Source of the DNA: Coriobacteriia bacterium
GTDB taxonomy: Bacteria; Actinomycetota; Coriobacteriia; Coriobacteriales; UMGS124
Assembly: GCA_018368455.1 (NCBI GenBank)
Contig: JAGZEG010000001.1
Span: 1-64,000 of the forward strand
Reading direction: 5' to 3'
Length of the DNA stretch: 64,000 nt
Shown: positions 8,545-17,641 of the stretch, one piece after another
Layout: every line of letters begins with the position of its first letter
How positions within the stretch are numbered: position 1 is the stretch's first letter
Program-made: the position numbers and the translations under genes
The notes under the pieces: model-generated
Databases searched by the model: none
What the model was told of the DNA's origin: nothing
What the model saw: only the letters and a program-made list of their open reading frames with translations

Positions 8545-9534
8545 CTAGACGCGTGTCTCCTTTATGTGGCGGGCCTGCAGGGCGGAAAGCGCCACCATTC
8601 CGACGATGTCCTGCGCCGAGCAGCCGCGCGATAGGTCGTTCACGGGCGCGGCCAGGCCCTGAAGCACGGGTCCGATTGCCTCTGCCAGGCCGAGGCGCTG
8701 GGCAATCTTGTAGCCGATGTTGCCGGCGTCGAGGTTGGGGAACACGAGCACGTTGGCGCGCCCCGCCACGGGCGAGCCCGGCGCCTTGCTCGCGGCGACG
8801 CTCGGCACGACGGCGGCGTCGAACTGCAGCTCGCCGTCGAGGGCGAGCTCGGGTGCCTTCTCGTGGGCGATGCGCACGGCCTCGCGCACGAGCTGTGTGT
8901 GCTCGTCGTCGGCACTGCCTAGGGAGGAGTACGACAGCATGGCGACGCGTGGCTCGCTGCCCATGAGCGAGCGCCAGCTGCGCGCCGTCTGGATGGCGAT
9001 CGTGGCAAGCCCCTCGGCATCGGGATACGTGTTGAGGCCGCAGTCCGCGAAGAAGAACGTGCCGTTGTCGCCGAACGGACAGTTGGGCACCGTGATCTCG
9101 AAGAACGACGACACCATCGGCTCGCCGGTCGCGCACTTGATGATCTGCAGCGCCGGCCGCAGCACGTCGCCCGTCGGGTGGCACGCCCCCGACGTCATGG
9201 CGTCGGCGTCGCCCATCTTGACCATCATGACGCCGTAGTACAGCTCGTCGTCGAGCAGGGCGTAGGCTCCCTCGAGCGTCAGTCCCTTCTTCTCGCGCAG
9301 CTTGGCGAGGGCCTGGGCGTAGCGGTCGCGCTCGGCGCTCGTGCGGTGGTCGACGACGGTGACGCCGGGGATGGACAGGTCGCGGTCGTCGGAGAGCACG
9401 ATGACGTCGGCGATGCCGCGCTCGGCGCAGATGCGGGCTGCCTCGATCGTGCGCTCGTCGTGGCCCTCGGGCAGCACGACGCGCTGCCTGTTGGCTTGGG
9501 CAGCCGTGATGACGGAGTCGAGGAACTGGCTCAT
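8545..9534 (-). CDS. pta: Phosphate acetyltransferase
   Basis: Predicted 329-residue short-form phosphotransacetylase, which converts acetyl-CoA and phosphate to acetyl phosphate for AckA. Typical motifs are RVVLPEGHDERTIEAA at the N-terminus, MMVKMGDADAMTSGACH, KCATGEPMVSSFFEI and VLVFPNLDAGNIGYKIAQR, and the Pta family length fits. The start is the ATG at 9534, because AAGGAGG lies seven bases upstream. The gene is read toward ackA, so the two genes of the acetate pathway are convergent and separately transcribed. Confidence 0.96.
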   Translation of the reverse strand: MSQFLDSVITAAQANRQRVVLPEGHDERTIEAARICAERGIADVIVLSDDRDLSIPGVTVVDHRTSAERDRYAQALAKLREKKGLTLEGAYALLDDELYYGVMMVKMGDADAMTSGACHPTGDVLRPALQIIKCATGEPMVSSFFEITVPNCPFGDNGTFFFADCGLNTYPDAEGLATIAIQTARSWRSLMGSEPRVAMLSYSSLGSADDEHTQLVREAVRIAHEKAPELALDGELQFDAAVVPSVAASKAPGSPVAGRANVLVFPNLDAGNIGYKIAQRLGLAEAIGPVLQGLAAPVNDLSRGCSAQDIVGMVALSALQARHIKETRV

Positions 9535-9789
9535 CGGATAGCCTCCTTGGGGATGTCGTACGTGGGGATGGGGCGTCGCGCGCCCGGCACGACTTCTGCA
9601 CAAACGCCCGGCTTTGCGCGGACGTCCGGCGATCGTCTCGGGCGATTGTAGGGGCCCGTGCTACACTTCAGCCCTGAGAGCGGGTGCCAACCTGCCGAGA
9701 CGCTTTGTTTTGCGGGGCGGACGGCCCCAGGGCGCGCCGGTGCTGATTTTGCCCCCGACGCGCGCCGCCAATCAAAGGAGTTGCTCTTC

Positions 9790-10986
9790 ATGTCGATTTC
9801 TCACGGACTTCCGTCCGACTTCAACGCGCACCGCTATGACATGATCGTCGTGGGCGCCGGCTATGCGGGCTCCGTCGTCGCACGCAGCCTCGCTGAGCGC
9901 AGCGGGATGCGCGTCGCCGTGCTCGAGCGTCGCGACCACGTTGCGGGCAACGCCTACGACTGCCTGGACGAGGCCGGCGTGCTCATCCACCTGTACGGAC
10001 CGCACATCTTCCACACGTACGACGAGCGCGTCTACGACTTCCTATCGCGCTTCACGGACTTCGTTGACTACCAGCATCGCGTGCTGGCAAACGTCCACGG
10101 GACGCTCATGCCCGTGCCGTTCAACCACACGTCGCTTAAGCTCGCGTTCGGCGACGACCGCGGCGAGCAGCTCTATCGCAAGCTCGTCCAGACGTTCGGC
10201 GAGAACCGCAAAGTGCCCATCCTCGAGCTTCGCGCCCAGAACGACCCCGAGCTTGACGAGGTCGCCGACTACGTCTACGAGAACATCTTCCTGCACTACA
10301 CGCTCAAGCAGTGGGGCCAGACGCCCGACCAGGTTGATCCTGCCGTCACGGGCCGCGTGCCCGTGCTCGTGGGCGACGACGACCGCTACTTCCAGTCGCC
10401 GTTTCAGGGCATGCCTGACGAGGGCTACACGAAGCTGTTCGACGCCATGCTCAACCACGACCTCATCGATGTCTTCCTCGACGTCGATGCGCGCGACATC
10501 CTGTGCGTCCAGGACGGCGAGCTGCTCGTGTGCGACAAGACGTATGGCGGCGAGGTCATCTACACCGGCCCGCTCGACGAGCTGTTCGGGCTCGATCTGG
10601 GCGCGCTGCCCTACCGCTCGCTCGACCTGCGCTTCGAGACGCTGCCGCAGGACCAGTTCCAGCCGGCTGCCACCGTCAACTACACGACGAGCGAGGACTT
10701 CACGCGCATCACGGAGTTCAAGCTCATGACGGGCCAGGTCGTGCCCGGCGCCACGACCATCCTGCGCGAGTACTCGCGCGCCTATGTGCCCGGCAGCGGC
10801 ATGACGCCGTACTACGCCATCCTCAACGACGAGAACCGCGCACTCTACCAGCGCTACCTTGACCGCGTGAGCGGCATCGCCAACTTCCACGCCGTCGGCC
10901 GCCTGGCCGAGTACCGTTACTACGACATGGACGCCGTCGTGGCGAGCGCGCTCAACCTGGCAGACGCCATCGCGGCGACGCGCTAG
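9790..10986 (+). CDS. glf: UDP-galactopyranose mutase
   Basis: Predicted 398-residue FAD enzyme that converts UDP-galactopyranose to UDP-galactofuranose, the donor for galactofuranose-containing surface glycans. The N-terminal Rossmann FAD motif (VVGAGYAGSV), LYGPHIFHTYDERV, NYTTSEDFTRITEFK and the closing HAVGRLAEYRYYDMD flavin-contact region are all typical. The ATG at 9790 has AAAGGAG nine bases upstream. The long in-frame extension upstream of it is unlikely to be coding. The glycosyltransferase gene follows 16 bases later, suggesting a two-gene surface-polysaccharide operon. Confidence 0.95.
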   Translation: MSISHGLPSDFNAHRYDMIVVGAGYAGSVVARSLAERSGMRVAVLERRDHVAGNAYDCLDEAGVLIHLYGPHIFHTYDERVYDFLSRFTDFVDYQHRVLANVHGTLMPVPFNHTSLKLAFGDDRGEQLYRKLVQTFGENRKVPILELRAQNDPELDEVADYVYENIFLHYTLKQWGQTPDQVDPAVTGRVPVLVGDDDRYFQSPFQGMPDEGYTKLFDAMLNHDLIDVFLDVDARDILCVQDGELLVCDKTYGGEVIYTGPLDELFGLDLGALPYRSLDLRFETLPQDQFQPAATVNYTTSEDFTRITEFKLMTGQVVPGATTILREYSRAYVPGSGMTPYYAILNDENRALYQRYLDRVSGIANFHAVGRLAEYRYYDMDAVVASALNLADAIAATR

Positions 10987-11002
10987 GGCGGGGGAGAGGG
11001 CG

Positions 11003-12103
11003 ATGGCCGAGGCCGGACGTCAAACGCAGGCTACTGAGGCGGTTGGGACGCAGGCTCCCGAGGGCGCTGACACGCTGCTCGTGAGCTTTGCGATACCGTG
11101 CTACAACTCAGCCGCCTACATGGACCACTGCATCGAGTCCATCATGTCTGGCTGTGATGGCGCCGACGACTACGAGATCATCGTCGTTGACGACGGCTCC
11201 CAGAAGGACGATACGCCCGCCAAGGCAGACGAGTGGGCGGAGCGCCATCCCGGCGTCGTGCGCGCCGTGCACCAGGAGAACGGTGGCCACGGAGCCGCCG
11301 TTCTCACGGGCCTTGCTCACGCGCGCGGCCGCTACTACAAGGTCGTCGACTCCGACGACTGGCTCGACGCCGGTGCTCTGCGCGCCCTGCTCGCCGACAT
11401 GCGACGCCTCGAGGCGACGGGGACGGTCGTCGACCTGTTCATCGCGAACTACGTGTACGAGCACGTGGCCGACAACACGGCGACGCCTATCCACTACCGC
11501 TCGGCCATGCCCGTGGGTCGCCCGTTCACGTGGGACGAGATGGGCCACTTCCGCATCGACCAGAACCTACTCATGCACGCGCTCATGTACCGTACGGCGG
11601 TGCTGCGCGAGGGGGGTGTCCCCCTGCCGCGCCACACGTTCTACGTCGACAACATCTACGCGTACGTGCCGCTGCCGCGCTGCAAGACGCTGTACTACGC
11701 CGACGTCGACCTCTACCGCTACTACATCGGCCGCGACGACCAGAGCGTCAACGAGTCGGTCATGATCGGCCGCTACGAGCAGCAGCTGCGCATCACGCGC
11801 ATCATGGTCGACGCCTACCACCTCTATGACGACGTGCCCAGCAAGCCACTGCGCGACTACATGCTCGGCTACTTCACGATGATGATGACGATCTCGAGCC
11901 TGTTCTCGCGCATGTCGAAGGACCCCGACTCCGACGACAACCTTGCGAAGCTCTGGGCGCACCTGCGCGACTTCGACGGGCGCATGTACCGCAAGGCGCG
12001 CTACGGCGTGCTGGGCATCTTTACGAACCTGCCGGGCAAGGTGGGCGCTAGGATCATGGCGGCCCTCTACCACGTGGCGCGCAAGGTTGTGAAGTTCAAC
12101 TAG
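11003..12103 (+). CDS. Family 2 glycosyltransferase
   Basis: Predicted 366-residue cytosolic glycosyltransferase of family GT2 (GT-A fold). The donor-binding start SFAIPCYNSAAYMDHCI, the DDGS motif (IIVVDDGSQKDDTP), HQENGGHGAAVLTGL and a DSDDW metal-binding DXD-type motif are present in the first third. The remaining 200 residues are a less conserved acceptor region ending in a basic, hydrophobic helix that could touch the membrane. GGGGGAG precedes the ATG. Its pairing with glf suggests that it handles a galactofuranose or related glycan, but donor and acceptor cannot be read from sequence. Confidence 0.88.
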   Translation: MAEAGRQTQATEAVGTQAPEGADTLLVSFAIPCYNSAAYMDHCIESIMSGCDGADDYEIIVVDDGSQKDDTPAKADEWAERHPGVVRAVHQENGGHGAAVLTGLAHARGRYYKVVDSDDWLDAGALRALLADMRRLEATGTVVDLFIANYVYEHVADNTATPIHYRSAMPVGRPFTWDEMGHFRIDQNLLMHALMYRTAVLREGGVPLPRHTFYVDNIYAYVPLPRCKTLYYADVDLYRYYIGRDDQSVNESVMIGRYEQQLRITRIMVDAYHLYDDVPSKPLRDYMLGYFTMMMTISSLFSRMSKDPDSDDNLAKLWAHLRDFDGRMYRKARYGVLGIFTNLPGKVGARIMAALYHVARKVVKFN

Positions 12104-12129
12104 AGTGGCTAGGATCTCTCCCCACGAAA

Positions 12130-12175
12130 GAAGCCGCCCGTCGGAAGACTCCAGTCTCCGGCGGGCGGCTTTTGT
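12130..12175. terminator. Bidirectional terminator between glycosyltransferase and maf
   Basis: AAGCCGCCCG (12131-12140) pairs with CGGGCGGCTT, followed by TTT on the plus strand and preceded by an A-rich stretch. It serves the two converging genes. Confidence 0.75.
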
Positions 12176-12208
12176 GTGCGAGGGCTGCTTTTGTGCCCTG
12201 CGGCGTCC

Positions 12209-12802
12209 TTATGCGAGCGGCGTCGTGGGGAAGCCGGCGAGGCCCTGCTGGCGCAGCTCGCGCACGAGGCGGGCGATGGGCAGGCCGACGACGGTGTAGT
12301 AGTCGCCCTTGATGCTGCGCACGAGGTGACGGCCCAGGCCCTGGATGCCGTAGGCGCCCGCCTTGTCCATGGGCTCGCCCGTAGCGATGTAGGCGTCGAT
12401 CTCGGCGGGGGAGAGGTCGTAGAAGCGCACGCGCGTGCGCTCGGTGAAACCGATGATGGCCTCGCCGTCGCGCACGACGCACACGGCGCTCATGACCTCG
12501 TGCGTGCGGTTCGAGAGGCTGAACAGCATGTCGCGGGCGTCCGCCTCGTCACGGGGCTTGCCCAGGACGTTCTCGTCCACGACGACGATCGTGTCGGCAC
12601 CGATGACGGGCTCGCCCTTCTTCGCGGCGCTCTCGGCGACAGAGAACGCCTTGCGGCGAGCGAGTTGCATGACGAGGGCCTCGGGCGTGTGTGGCTCGCT
12701 GCGCAGCTGGGATTCGTCGTAGTCAGACGGCACGACGCGAAAGTCGATGCCCGCCTCGCTCAGCAGCTGGAAGCGGCGCGGCGAAGAGGAAGCGAGGATC
12801 AT
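12209..12802 (-). CDS. maf: Maf-type nucleoside triphosphate pyrophosphatase
   Basis: Predicted 197-residue Maf/HAM1-like house-cleaning pyrophosphatase that removes non-canonical or modified nucleoside triphosphates. The N-terminal ILASSSPRRFQLL motif, GADTIVVVDENVLGKP and the AYGIQGLGRHLV segment are diagnostic. Length fits the family. It is the last gene of the minus-strand cluster that starts at ppx, 44 bases after the DJ-1-like gene. Confidence 0.93.
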   Translation of the reverse strand: MILASSSPRRFQLLSEAGIDFRVVPSDYDESQLRSEPHTPEALVMQLARRKAFSVAESAAKKGEPVIGADTIVVVDENVLGKPRDEADARDMLFSLSNRTHEVMSAVCVVRDGEAIIGFTERTRVRFYDLSPAEIDAYIATGEPMDKAGAYGIQGLGRHLVRSIKGDYYTVVGLPIARLVRELRQQGLAGFPTTPLA

Positions 12803-12846
12803 GGAGGGGCGTCCTTTCTCGGAGGGTCGGGCAGTTGCTGGCGAGA

Positions 12847-13428
12847 TTATAGAGCGGCTGCCTCGTCGGGCGCGGTCTCGTCAGGAGAGAAGCCGATGGA
12901 GAGCCATAGCTTGCGCGCCGCGGCCTCGCCCGCCAGCTTGCTCACGATGCCCAGCGCGAACACCAGCATGTTCGCCATGTTGCGCGACGTGATGAGGTTG
13001 CCGTCCGCGACGACGCCCGCGTCGCTGAACGTCGCCGTGCCCCGTGAGGTGTCGCTACCGGTGTAGGCGGCCACGAGGCGCCCCTCGAGCAGGCCAAGCG
13101 CGTCGAGAACCGACGATCCGGCATCGCTCGAGGCGACGGTGCCGTGTTCGACGAACTGCTGGAGCAGGTCGGCCACGCGCGCGTCGGACGCAAGCCGGCG
13201 AGCTGCGGGAAGGCCTCCCGGCAGCACGATACAGTCGACGTCATCGAAGCTGCAGCTCTCGAGGCTCTCGTCAGCTGCCACCTGCACCTGCTGGGCGCTG
13301 ATGACCTGGCGCGTGCCCATGACGGACACGGTGCGTGTGCGTATGCCGGCGCGGCGCAGCACGTCGACGACCGTCAGCGCCTCCGATGTCTCGAACCCGT
13401 CGGCAAGCAGTACGGCTACATTGGGCAT
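12847..13428 (-). CDS. DJ-1/PfpI family protein lacking the nucleophilic cysteine
   Basis: Predicted 193-residue protein of the DJ-1/PfpI class I glutamine amidotransferase-like fold. The N-terminal strand and conserved Glu (LLADGFETSEAL) and the DVDCIVLPGGLPAAR segment are clear. In the nucleophile elbow, where DJ-1 proteins read roughly AAICAGP, this protein reads VASSDAGS, so the catalytic or redox-sensing Cys is replaced by Asp. A Cys is present in DCIVLPGG but not at the elbow. It is closest to the DJ-1 subgroup. Glyoxalase, chaperone or protease activity should not be assumed. It sits between the RNA methyltransferase gene and maf. Confidence 0.8.
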   Translation of the reverse strand: MPNVAVLLADGFETSEALTVVDVLRRAGIRTRTVSVMGTRQVISAQQVQVAADESLESCSFDDVDCIVLPGGLPAARRLASDARVADLLQQFVEHGTVASSDAGSSVLDALGLLEGRLVAAYTGSDTSRGTATFSDAGVVADGNLITSRNMANMLVFALGIVSKLAGEAAARKLWLSIGFSPDETAPDEAAAL

Positions 13429-13554
13429 GTGGCAATCTCCTTCCTGGCTCCTGCGCTCACTGATACCCCATTGGAGCTGGGCTGATGCAGGAAGGGGGCC
13501 ACAAAATTAGTCCTGGCGCGCCCACTGTGCGGACGGTGCCGGCAGGCACGGCCT

Positions 13555-14877
13555 CTACGCGCGTTGCAGGATCGTGACGGTCTCGACGTGGAACGTCTGC
13601 GGGAACAGGTCGACGGGCGTGACGCTTGCGGGGACGAGCCTTCCGTCAGCGGCGAACAGCGCCAGGTCGCGGGCGAGCGTGGCGGGGTCGCACGACACGT
13701 AGGCGACGGCGCGCGCAGGGGAGTCGGCCAGAGCCTGCACGACGTCGGGGGCCAGGCCGGCGCGCGGGGGGTCGACTACGACGACGTCTGCCTCCTCGAG
13801 CACGTCGAGCTGTCGTGCGGCGTCGTCTCCGATGGTCTCCACGACGTCGTCGAGCTTGTGGTCGCGTACGTTTCGGGCAAGGTCGCGCACGGCGGGGCCG
13901 TAGCTCTCGATGCCGACGACGGCGTCGCAGCTGCGAGCGAGGGGCAGTGTGAACGTGCCGGCGCCGCAGTACAGGTCGACGGCGATCTCGCCCTCGGCCG
14001 GCTCGAGCCCCGCGAGCACGAGGTCGACGAGCTTCTCGGCACCGGCGGTGTTCACCTGGAAGAACGAGGGGGCGCTCAGCGACATCGTCGCGTCGGCGAT
14101 GCGCTCCTGCCACACACCTCGGCCCGAGAGGCGCTCGACCCGCGATACCTTGCGCGCAGCGCCGCCCTCCTTGACGAGGACGCGCACGACAGACGTCGGT
14201 TTGGCAGCGTCATCGAGGACCTTGGCGACCTCGTTGCGCGGGAAGGCGGCTGGGTCGGTCCACAGTGCGACCTCGACCTGGCGGGTGCGCTCCGAGACAC
14301 GGATGCCGACGCGCTCCATGCCGAGCTCACGGGAGCTCCCCATGTAACGTAGAGCGCCGGCGACGGAGCGAGGGAGCTTCTGGTGGGCTTTGGGCAGCAG
14401 CAGACAGCGGTCGACGGCCACGAGCGGTGCCCCGTCGGCGCGGGCGTGCATGCCCAGCGAAAGGCCGCGCGGGCCCTGGGCGATGGCGAGCTCGATCTTG
14501 TTGCGATAGCCCCACGGGTCGCTCGGCGAGACGATCGGTGCGACGAGGGCGTCGGCCGCCTCCGTGCCCATGCGCCCGATGCGGGCAAGCGCGTCCACGA
14601 CGTTCTTGCGCTTGGCGCGGGCCTGCGCCGGGTAGGACAGCGCCGCCCACGGGCAGCCGCCGCACACGGACGCGTAGGGGCAGGCGGGGGCCACGCGGTC
14701 GGGGGAGGGCTCGAGCACCCGCTCGACGACGGCCTTCGAGAACGAAGACCCGTCGGAGGTGAGACGCGCCTCGACGACGTCACCAGGGACGCCGCCCTCC
14801 ACGAACACGGCTTTGCCTGCCTCGTCGTGGCTGACGGCGTCGAATCCGTAGGCCATGCTTTCTATCGTGAGCTTCAT
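13555..14877 (-). CDS. 23S rRNA (uracil-5)-methyltransferase family protein (RlmD/TrmA type)
   Basis: Predicted 440-residue SAM-dependent RNA methyltransferase that makes 5-methyluridine in rRNA or tRNA. An N-terminal TRAM domain (about residues 1-55) is followed by the iron-sulfur motif CPYASVCGGC, characteristic of RlmC/RlmD-like enzymes. Then come the catalytic domain with DLYCGAGTFTLPLA (SAM loop), VVVDPPRAGL and the YVSCDPATLARD motif with the catalytic Cys. Assignment to a specific rRNA or tRNA position is not possible from sequence. It follows ppk1 by 52 bases on the minus strand. Confidence 0.88.
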   Translation of the reverse strand: MKLTIESMAYGFDAVSHDEAGKAVFVEGGVPGDVVEARLTSDGSSFSKAVVERVLEPSPDRVAPACPYASVCGGCPWAALSYPAQARAKRKNVVDALARIGRMGTEAADALVAPIVSPSDPWGYRNKIELAIAQGPRGLSLGMHARADGAPLVAVDRCLLLPKAHQKLPRSVAGALRYMGSSRELGMERVGIRVSERTRQVEVALWTDPAAFPRNEVAKVLDDAAKPTSVVRVLVKEGGAARKVSRVERLSGRGVWQERIADATMSLSAPSFFQVNTAGAEKLVDLVLAGLEPAEGEIAVDLYCGAGTFTLPLARSCDAVVGIESYGPAVRDLARNVRDHKLDDVVETIGDDAARQLDVLEEADVVVVDPPRAGLAPDVVQALADSPARAVAYVSCDPATLARDLALFAADGRLVPASVTPVDLFPQTFHVETVTILQRA

Positions 14878-14929
14878 GCGCGCAACCCCGCCTCACCCTA
14901 TCGGGGCCGCGCGACGCCGCCCCGACGCT

Positions 14930-17590
14930 CTACTTGACGTTACCTCCGAATAGTACCCGAAAACCGGCCTTGATCAGTGCCCAGCCCGTGGAGGCGCGGC
15001 CCTTCTGGCGAATCATGAGCTCGAGCGAGGGCTTCTCGTCGCGCAGGGCCGCTTGCTCGGCGCGCTCATCCTCGATGATCGTCGTCGCGACGACTTCCTC
15101 GACAGAGGCAGGTACCTTGGCGGGCTGAGGCGTGCTCGAGGATGCCGCGGCGCTTACCTGAGCCTTGACCTCAGACTGAGACTCAGTAATGCGCACCGTG
15201 GTCTCGCGCGTTTCGACCGTGCTTTGCCCGCTGGCGATAGTGGACGTGGAAGCAGGCACAGTCTCACCATCTGAGCTGGTAGATGGTGTAACAGGCTCAA
15301 CACTCATGTTTTGGTTAACCGTTGTGGTCTGCGTGGCAGCCGGCTCCTGCTCGCACGCGGCGCTCTCCGACATGCGCACGGCGTTGGCGTCCGACCCGTC
15401 GGGGATGGGACGGTAGCTGGCAGCGTGCGCGCGCTCGGCGAGCGTGCGCTCCTTGGCGGCCGTCTCGTCGATGGCGCGGCGCATGAAGTACTCCTGTGCG
15501 TTCATGGGGACGGCGCCGGCGGCCTCGCTGATGCGCCGGAAGTCGCCCGACGGCGTGAGCTCGCGGGCCTTCACCGTGTCGGCCCACTGGACGCGCATGT
15601 CCTCCTGCACCTGGTCGCGGATGATGGGGTCGAGCAGGGGGTAGGCGATCTCGACGCGGTGCTCTGTGTTGCGCGTCATCATGTCGGCGCTCGACAGGTA
15701 GATCGTGTCGTGCTCTTCGCCGAAGATGTAGACGCGGGCGTGCTCGAGCATACGGCCGACGATGGCGCGCACGTGCACGTTCTCCGTCTTGCCGGGGACG
15801 CCGGGCAGCAGGCAGCTGATGCCGCGGATGATCATGTTCACCTCGACGCCCGCGCAGCTCGCCTCGGAGATCTTGTCGATGACCTCGCGGTCGGTCAGGG
15901 AGTTCATCTTGAAGAACACGTAGGCGCGCTCGCCGGCGCGTGCCTTGGCGATCTCGCGGTTGAGGCCGCGCATGATGAGCGGCTTGAGGCCGACGGGCGC
16001 CACGCCGAGCGTGCGGTACTCGCCCTGCAGGTTGCCGATCTGCATGTTGCGGAAGAACTTGTTGGCGTCCTCGCCGATGCGCGGGTCGGCCGTCATAAGC
16101 GAGTAGTCTGAGTACAGCCCCGCCGTCTTCTCGTTGTAGTTGCCGGTGCCCAGCTGCGTGATGCGCACTACTTCGCCGCCGCTGCGCCGCGTGATCTGGC
16201 AGATCTTCGAGTGCACCTTGAAGCCCTCGGCGCCGTAGAGCACCGTGCAGCCGGCGTCCTCGAGGCGCTCGGCCCACTCGATGTTGTTCTCCTCGTCAAA
16301 GCGGGCGCGCAGCTCCATGAGCACCGTGACGTCGATGCCGTTCTCGGCGGCCGCGATGAGCGACTCGCACAGGCGCGACTTGCGGGCGACGCGGTAGAGC
16401 GTGATCTTGATCTGCATGACCTCCGGGTCGTGGGCCGACTCGTGCAGCAGGCGCAGGAACGGCTCCATGGACTCGTAGGGGTAGAACAGCATGATGTCGT
16501 GGTCGCGGATCTGGCGATACATGGGTACGTCGGGCTCGACGCGGGCGGAGGGCTGCGGCGAGAACGGCGGGTAGCACAGGTCCTCTGCTATCGTGCGGCT
16601 CACGAGGCCCTCGAGCGAGAATGCGAACGCACCCATGCCCAGCGGCGTCGTCACGGAGAACACCTGGCGGTCCGTCAGCTCGAGGGACTTGCGCATGCTC
16701 TTGACGAGGCCCTTGTCGAAGCTGCCCTGAACCTCGAGGCGCACGGGGTTGAGGCGCAGGCGGCGCTTGAGGATCTTCTTCACGTGGTCGCGATAGTCGT
16801 CCTCGACGTCGAACGAGCCCTCGTCAGGGTCGATGTCGGCGTTGCGCGTCACGCGGATGACGGCGCGCTCCGACGTGTGGAACTCGCCGAACAGCTCGGG
16901 AGCGCAGGCGAGGATGACGTCCTCGAGCAGCGTGTAGCGCACGGCGTGGGCGCCCGGGGGTGTCAGCACGAGGTAGCGCGGCAGCGTCGGCGGGACCTCG
17001 ATGAGGCCGAGCAGACCCGCCTCCTCGGTGCTCGCGAGGTTGAACACGGCGTAGAGCGTGCCGCCGCGCAGGTTGGGGAAGGGGTGACGCGGGTCGATGA
17101 CCTGCGGCGAGACGATGGGCAGCACGACGTCGTCGAAGTAGTTCTCCACGACGGTCATGTCGGCGTCGTTGTACTCCTGCCAGATGACGCGCGTCAGGCC
17201 CTTCTGGGCGAGCCGGGCCTCGATGTCCGCGACGGTGCGGCCATGCTTCTCGATGAGCGGCGGCAGCGACTTGTAGATGGAGGCGAGCTGCTCAGAGGGC
17301 GTCTGGTTCGACTTGTTGTCGATGGGCTGCTTCTTGAGCGCGGCGAGCTCCGAGAGGCTGCCGACGCGGATCATGAAGAACTCGTCGAGGTTGGACTCGA
17401 AGATGGCCGTCATCTTGAGGCGCTCGAGCAGAGGCACGCTGTCGTCGCGGCCCTCGTCGAGCACGCGGTTGTCGAATTGCAGCCACGAAAGCTCGCGGTT
17501 CTGCGTGTAAGAGAAGTCAAACCCGTCGGAGACGTGCGACGCCTGTCCCGATGTCGCCATGCCGGTCTTACCCTCAGCCTGTCCTGCCAT
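14930..17590 (-). CDS. ppk1: Polyphosphate kinase 1 with a Ser/Thr-rich C-terminal extension
   Basis: Predicted 886-residue PPK1, which reversibly polymerises the gamma phosphate of ATP into polyphosphate. The N-terminal YTQNRELSWLQFDNRVL helical domain, ESNLDEFFMIRVG, the first catalytic PLD-like domain with HSKICQITRR (likely phosphorylated His region) and the second with MLEHARVYIFGEEHD are all in place. Residues from about 711 to the end are extra. They form a Thr/Ser/Ala/Glu-rich, probably disordered linker, then a short conserved-looking helix ending in GWALIKAGFRVLFGG. GAGGAG precedes the ATG. It lies 51 bases downstream of the exopolyphosphatase gene, so synthesis and hydrolysis enzymes are probably co-expressed. 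Confidence 0.95.
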   Translation of the reverse strand: MAGQAEGKTGMATSGQASHVSDGFDFSYTQNRELSWLQFDNRVLDEGRDDSVPLLERLKMTAIFESNLDEFFMIRVGSLSELAALKKQPIDNKSNQTPSEQLASIYKSLPPLIEKHGRTVADIEARLAQKGLTRVIWQEYNDADMTVVENYFDDVVLPIVSPQVIDPRHPFPNLRGGTLYAVFNLASTEEAGLLGLIEVPPTLPRYLVLTPPGAHAVRYTLLEDVILACAPELFGEFHTSERAVIRVTRNADIDPDEGSFDVEDDYRDHVKKILKRRLRLNPVRLEVQGSFDKGLVKSMRKSLELTDRQVFSVTTPLGMGAFAFSLEGLVSRTIAEDLCYPPFSPQPSARVEPDVPMYRQIRDHDIMLFYPYESMEPFLRLLHESAHDPEVMQIKITLYRVARKSRLCESLIAAAENGIDVTVLMELRARFDEENNIEWAERLEDAGCTVLYGAEGFKVHSKICQITRRSGGEVVRITQLGTGNYNEKTAGLYSDYSLMTADPRIGEDANKFFRNMQIGNLQGEYRTLGVAPVGLKPLIMRGLNREIAKARAGERAYVFFKMNSLTDREVIDKISEASCAGVEVNMIIRGISCLLPGVPGKTENVHVRAIVGRMLEHARVYIFGEEHDTIYLSSADMMTRNTEHRVEIAYPLLDPIIRDQVQEDMRVQWADTVKARELTPSGDFRRISEAAGAVPMNAQEYFMRRAIDETAAKERTLAERAHAASYRPIPDGSDANAVRMSESAACEQEPAATQTTTVNQNMSVEPVTPSTSSDGETVPASTSTIASGQSTVETRETTVRITESQSEVKAQVSAAASSSTPQPAKVPASVEEVVATTIIEDERAEQAALRDEKPSLELMIRQKGRASTGWALIKAGFRVLFGGNVK

Positions 17591-17641
17591 GGTGAAGCTC
17601 CTCGTCTATCGTAGATCCCCCTGGGCGCTGCGCGCCGCGTG

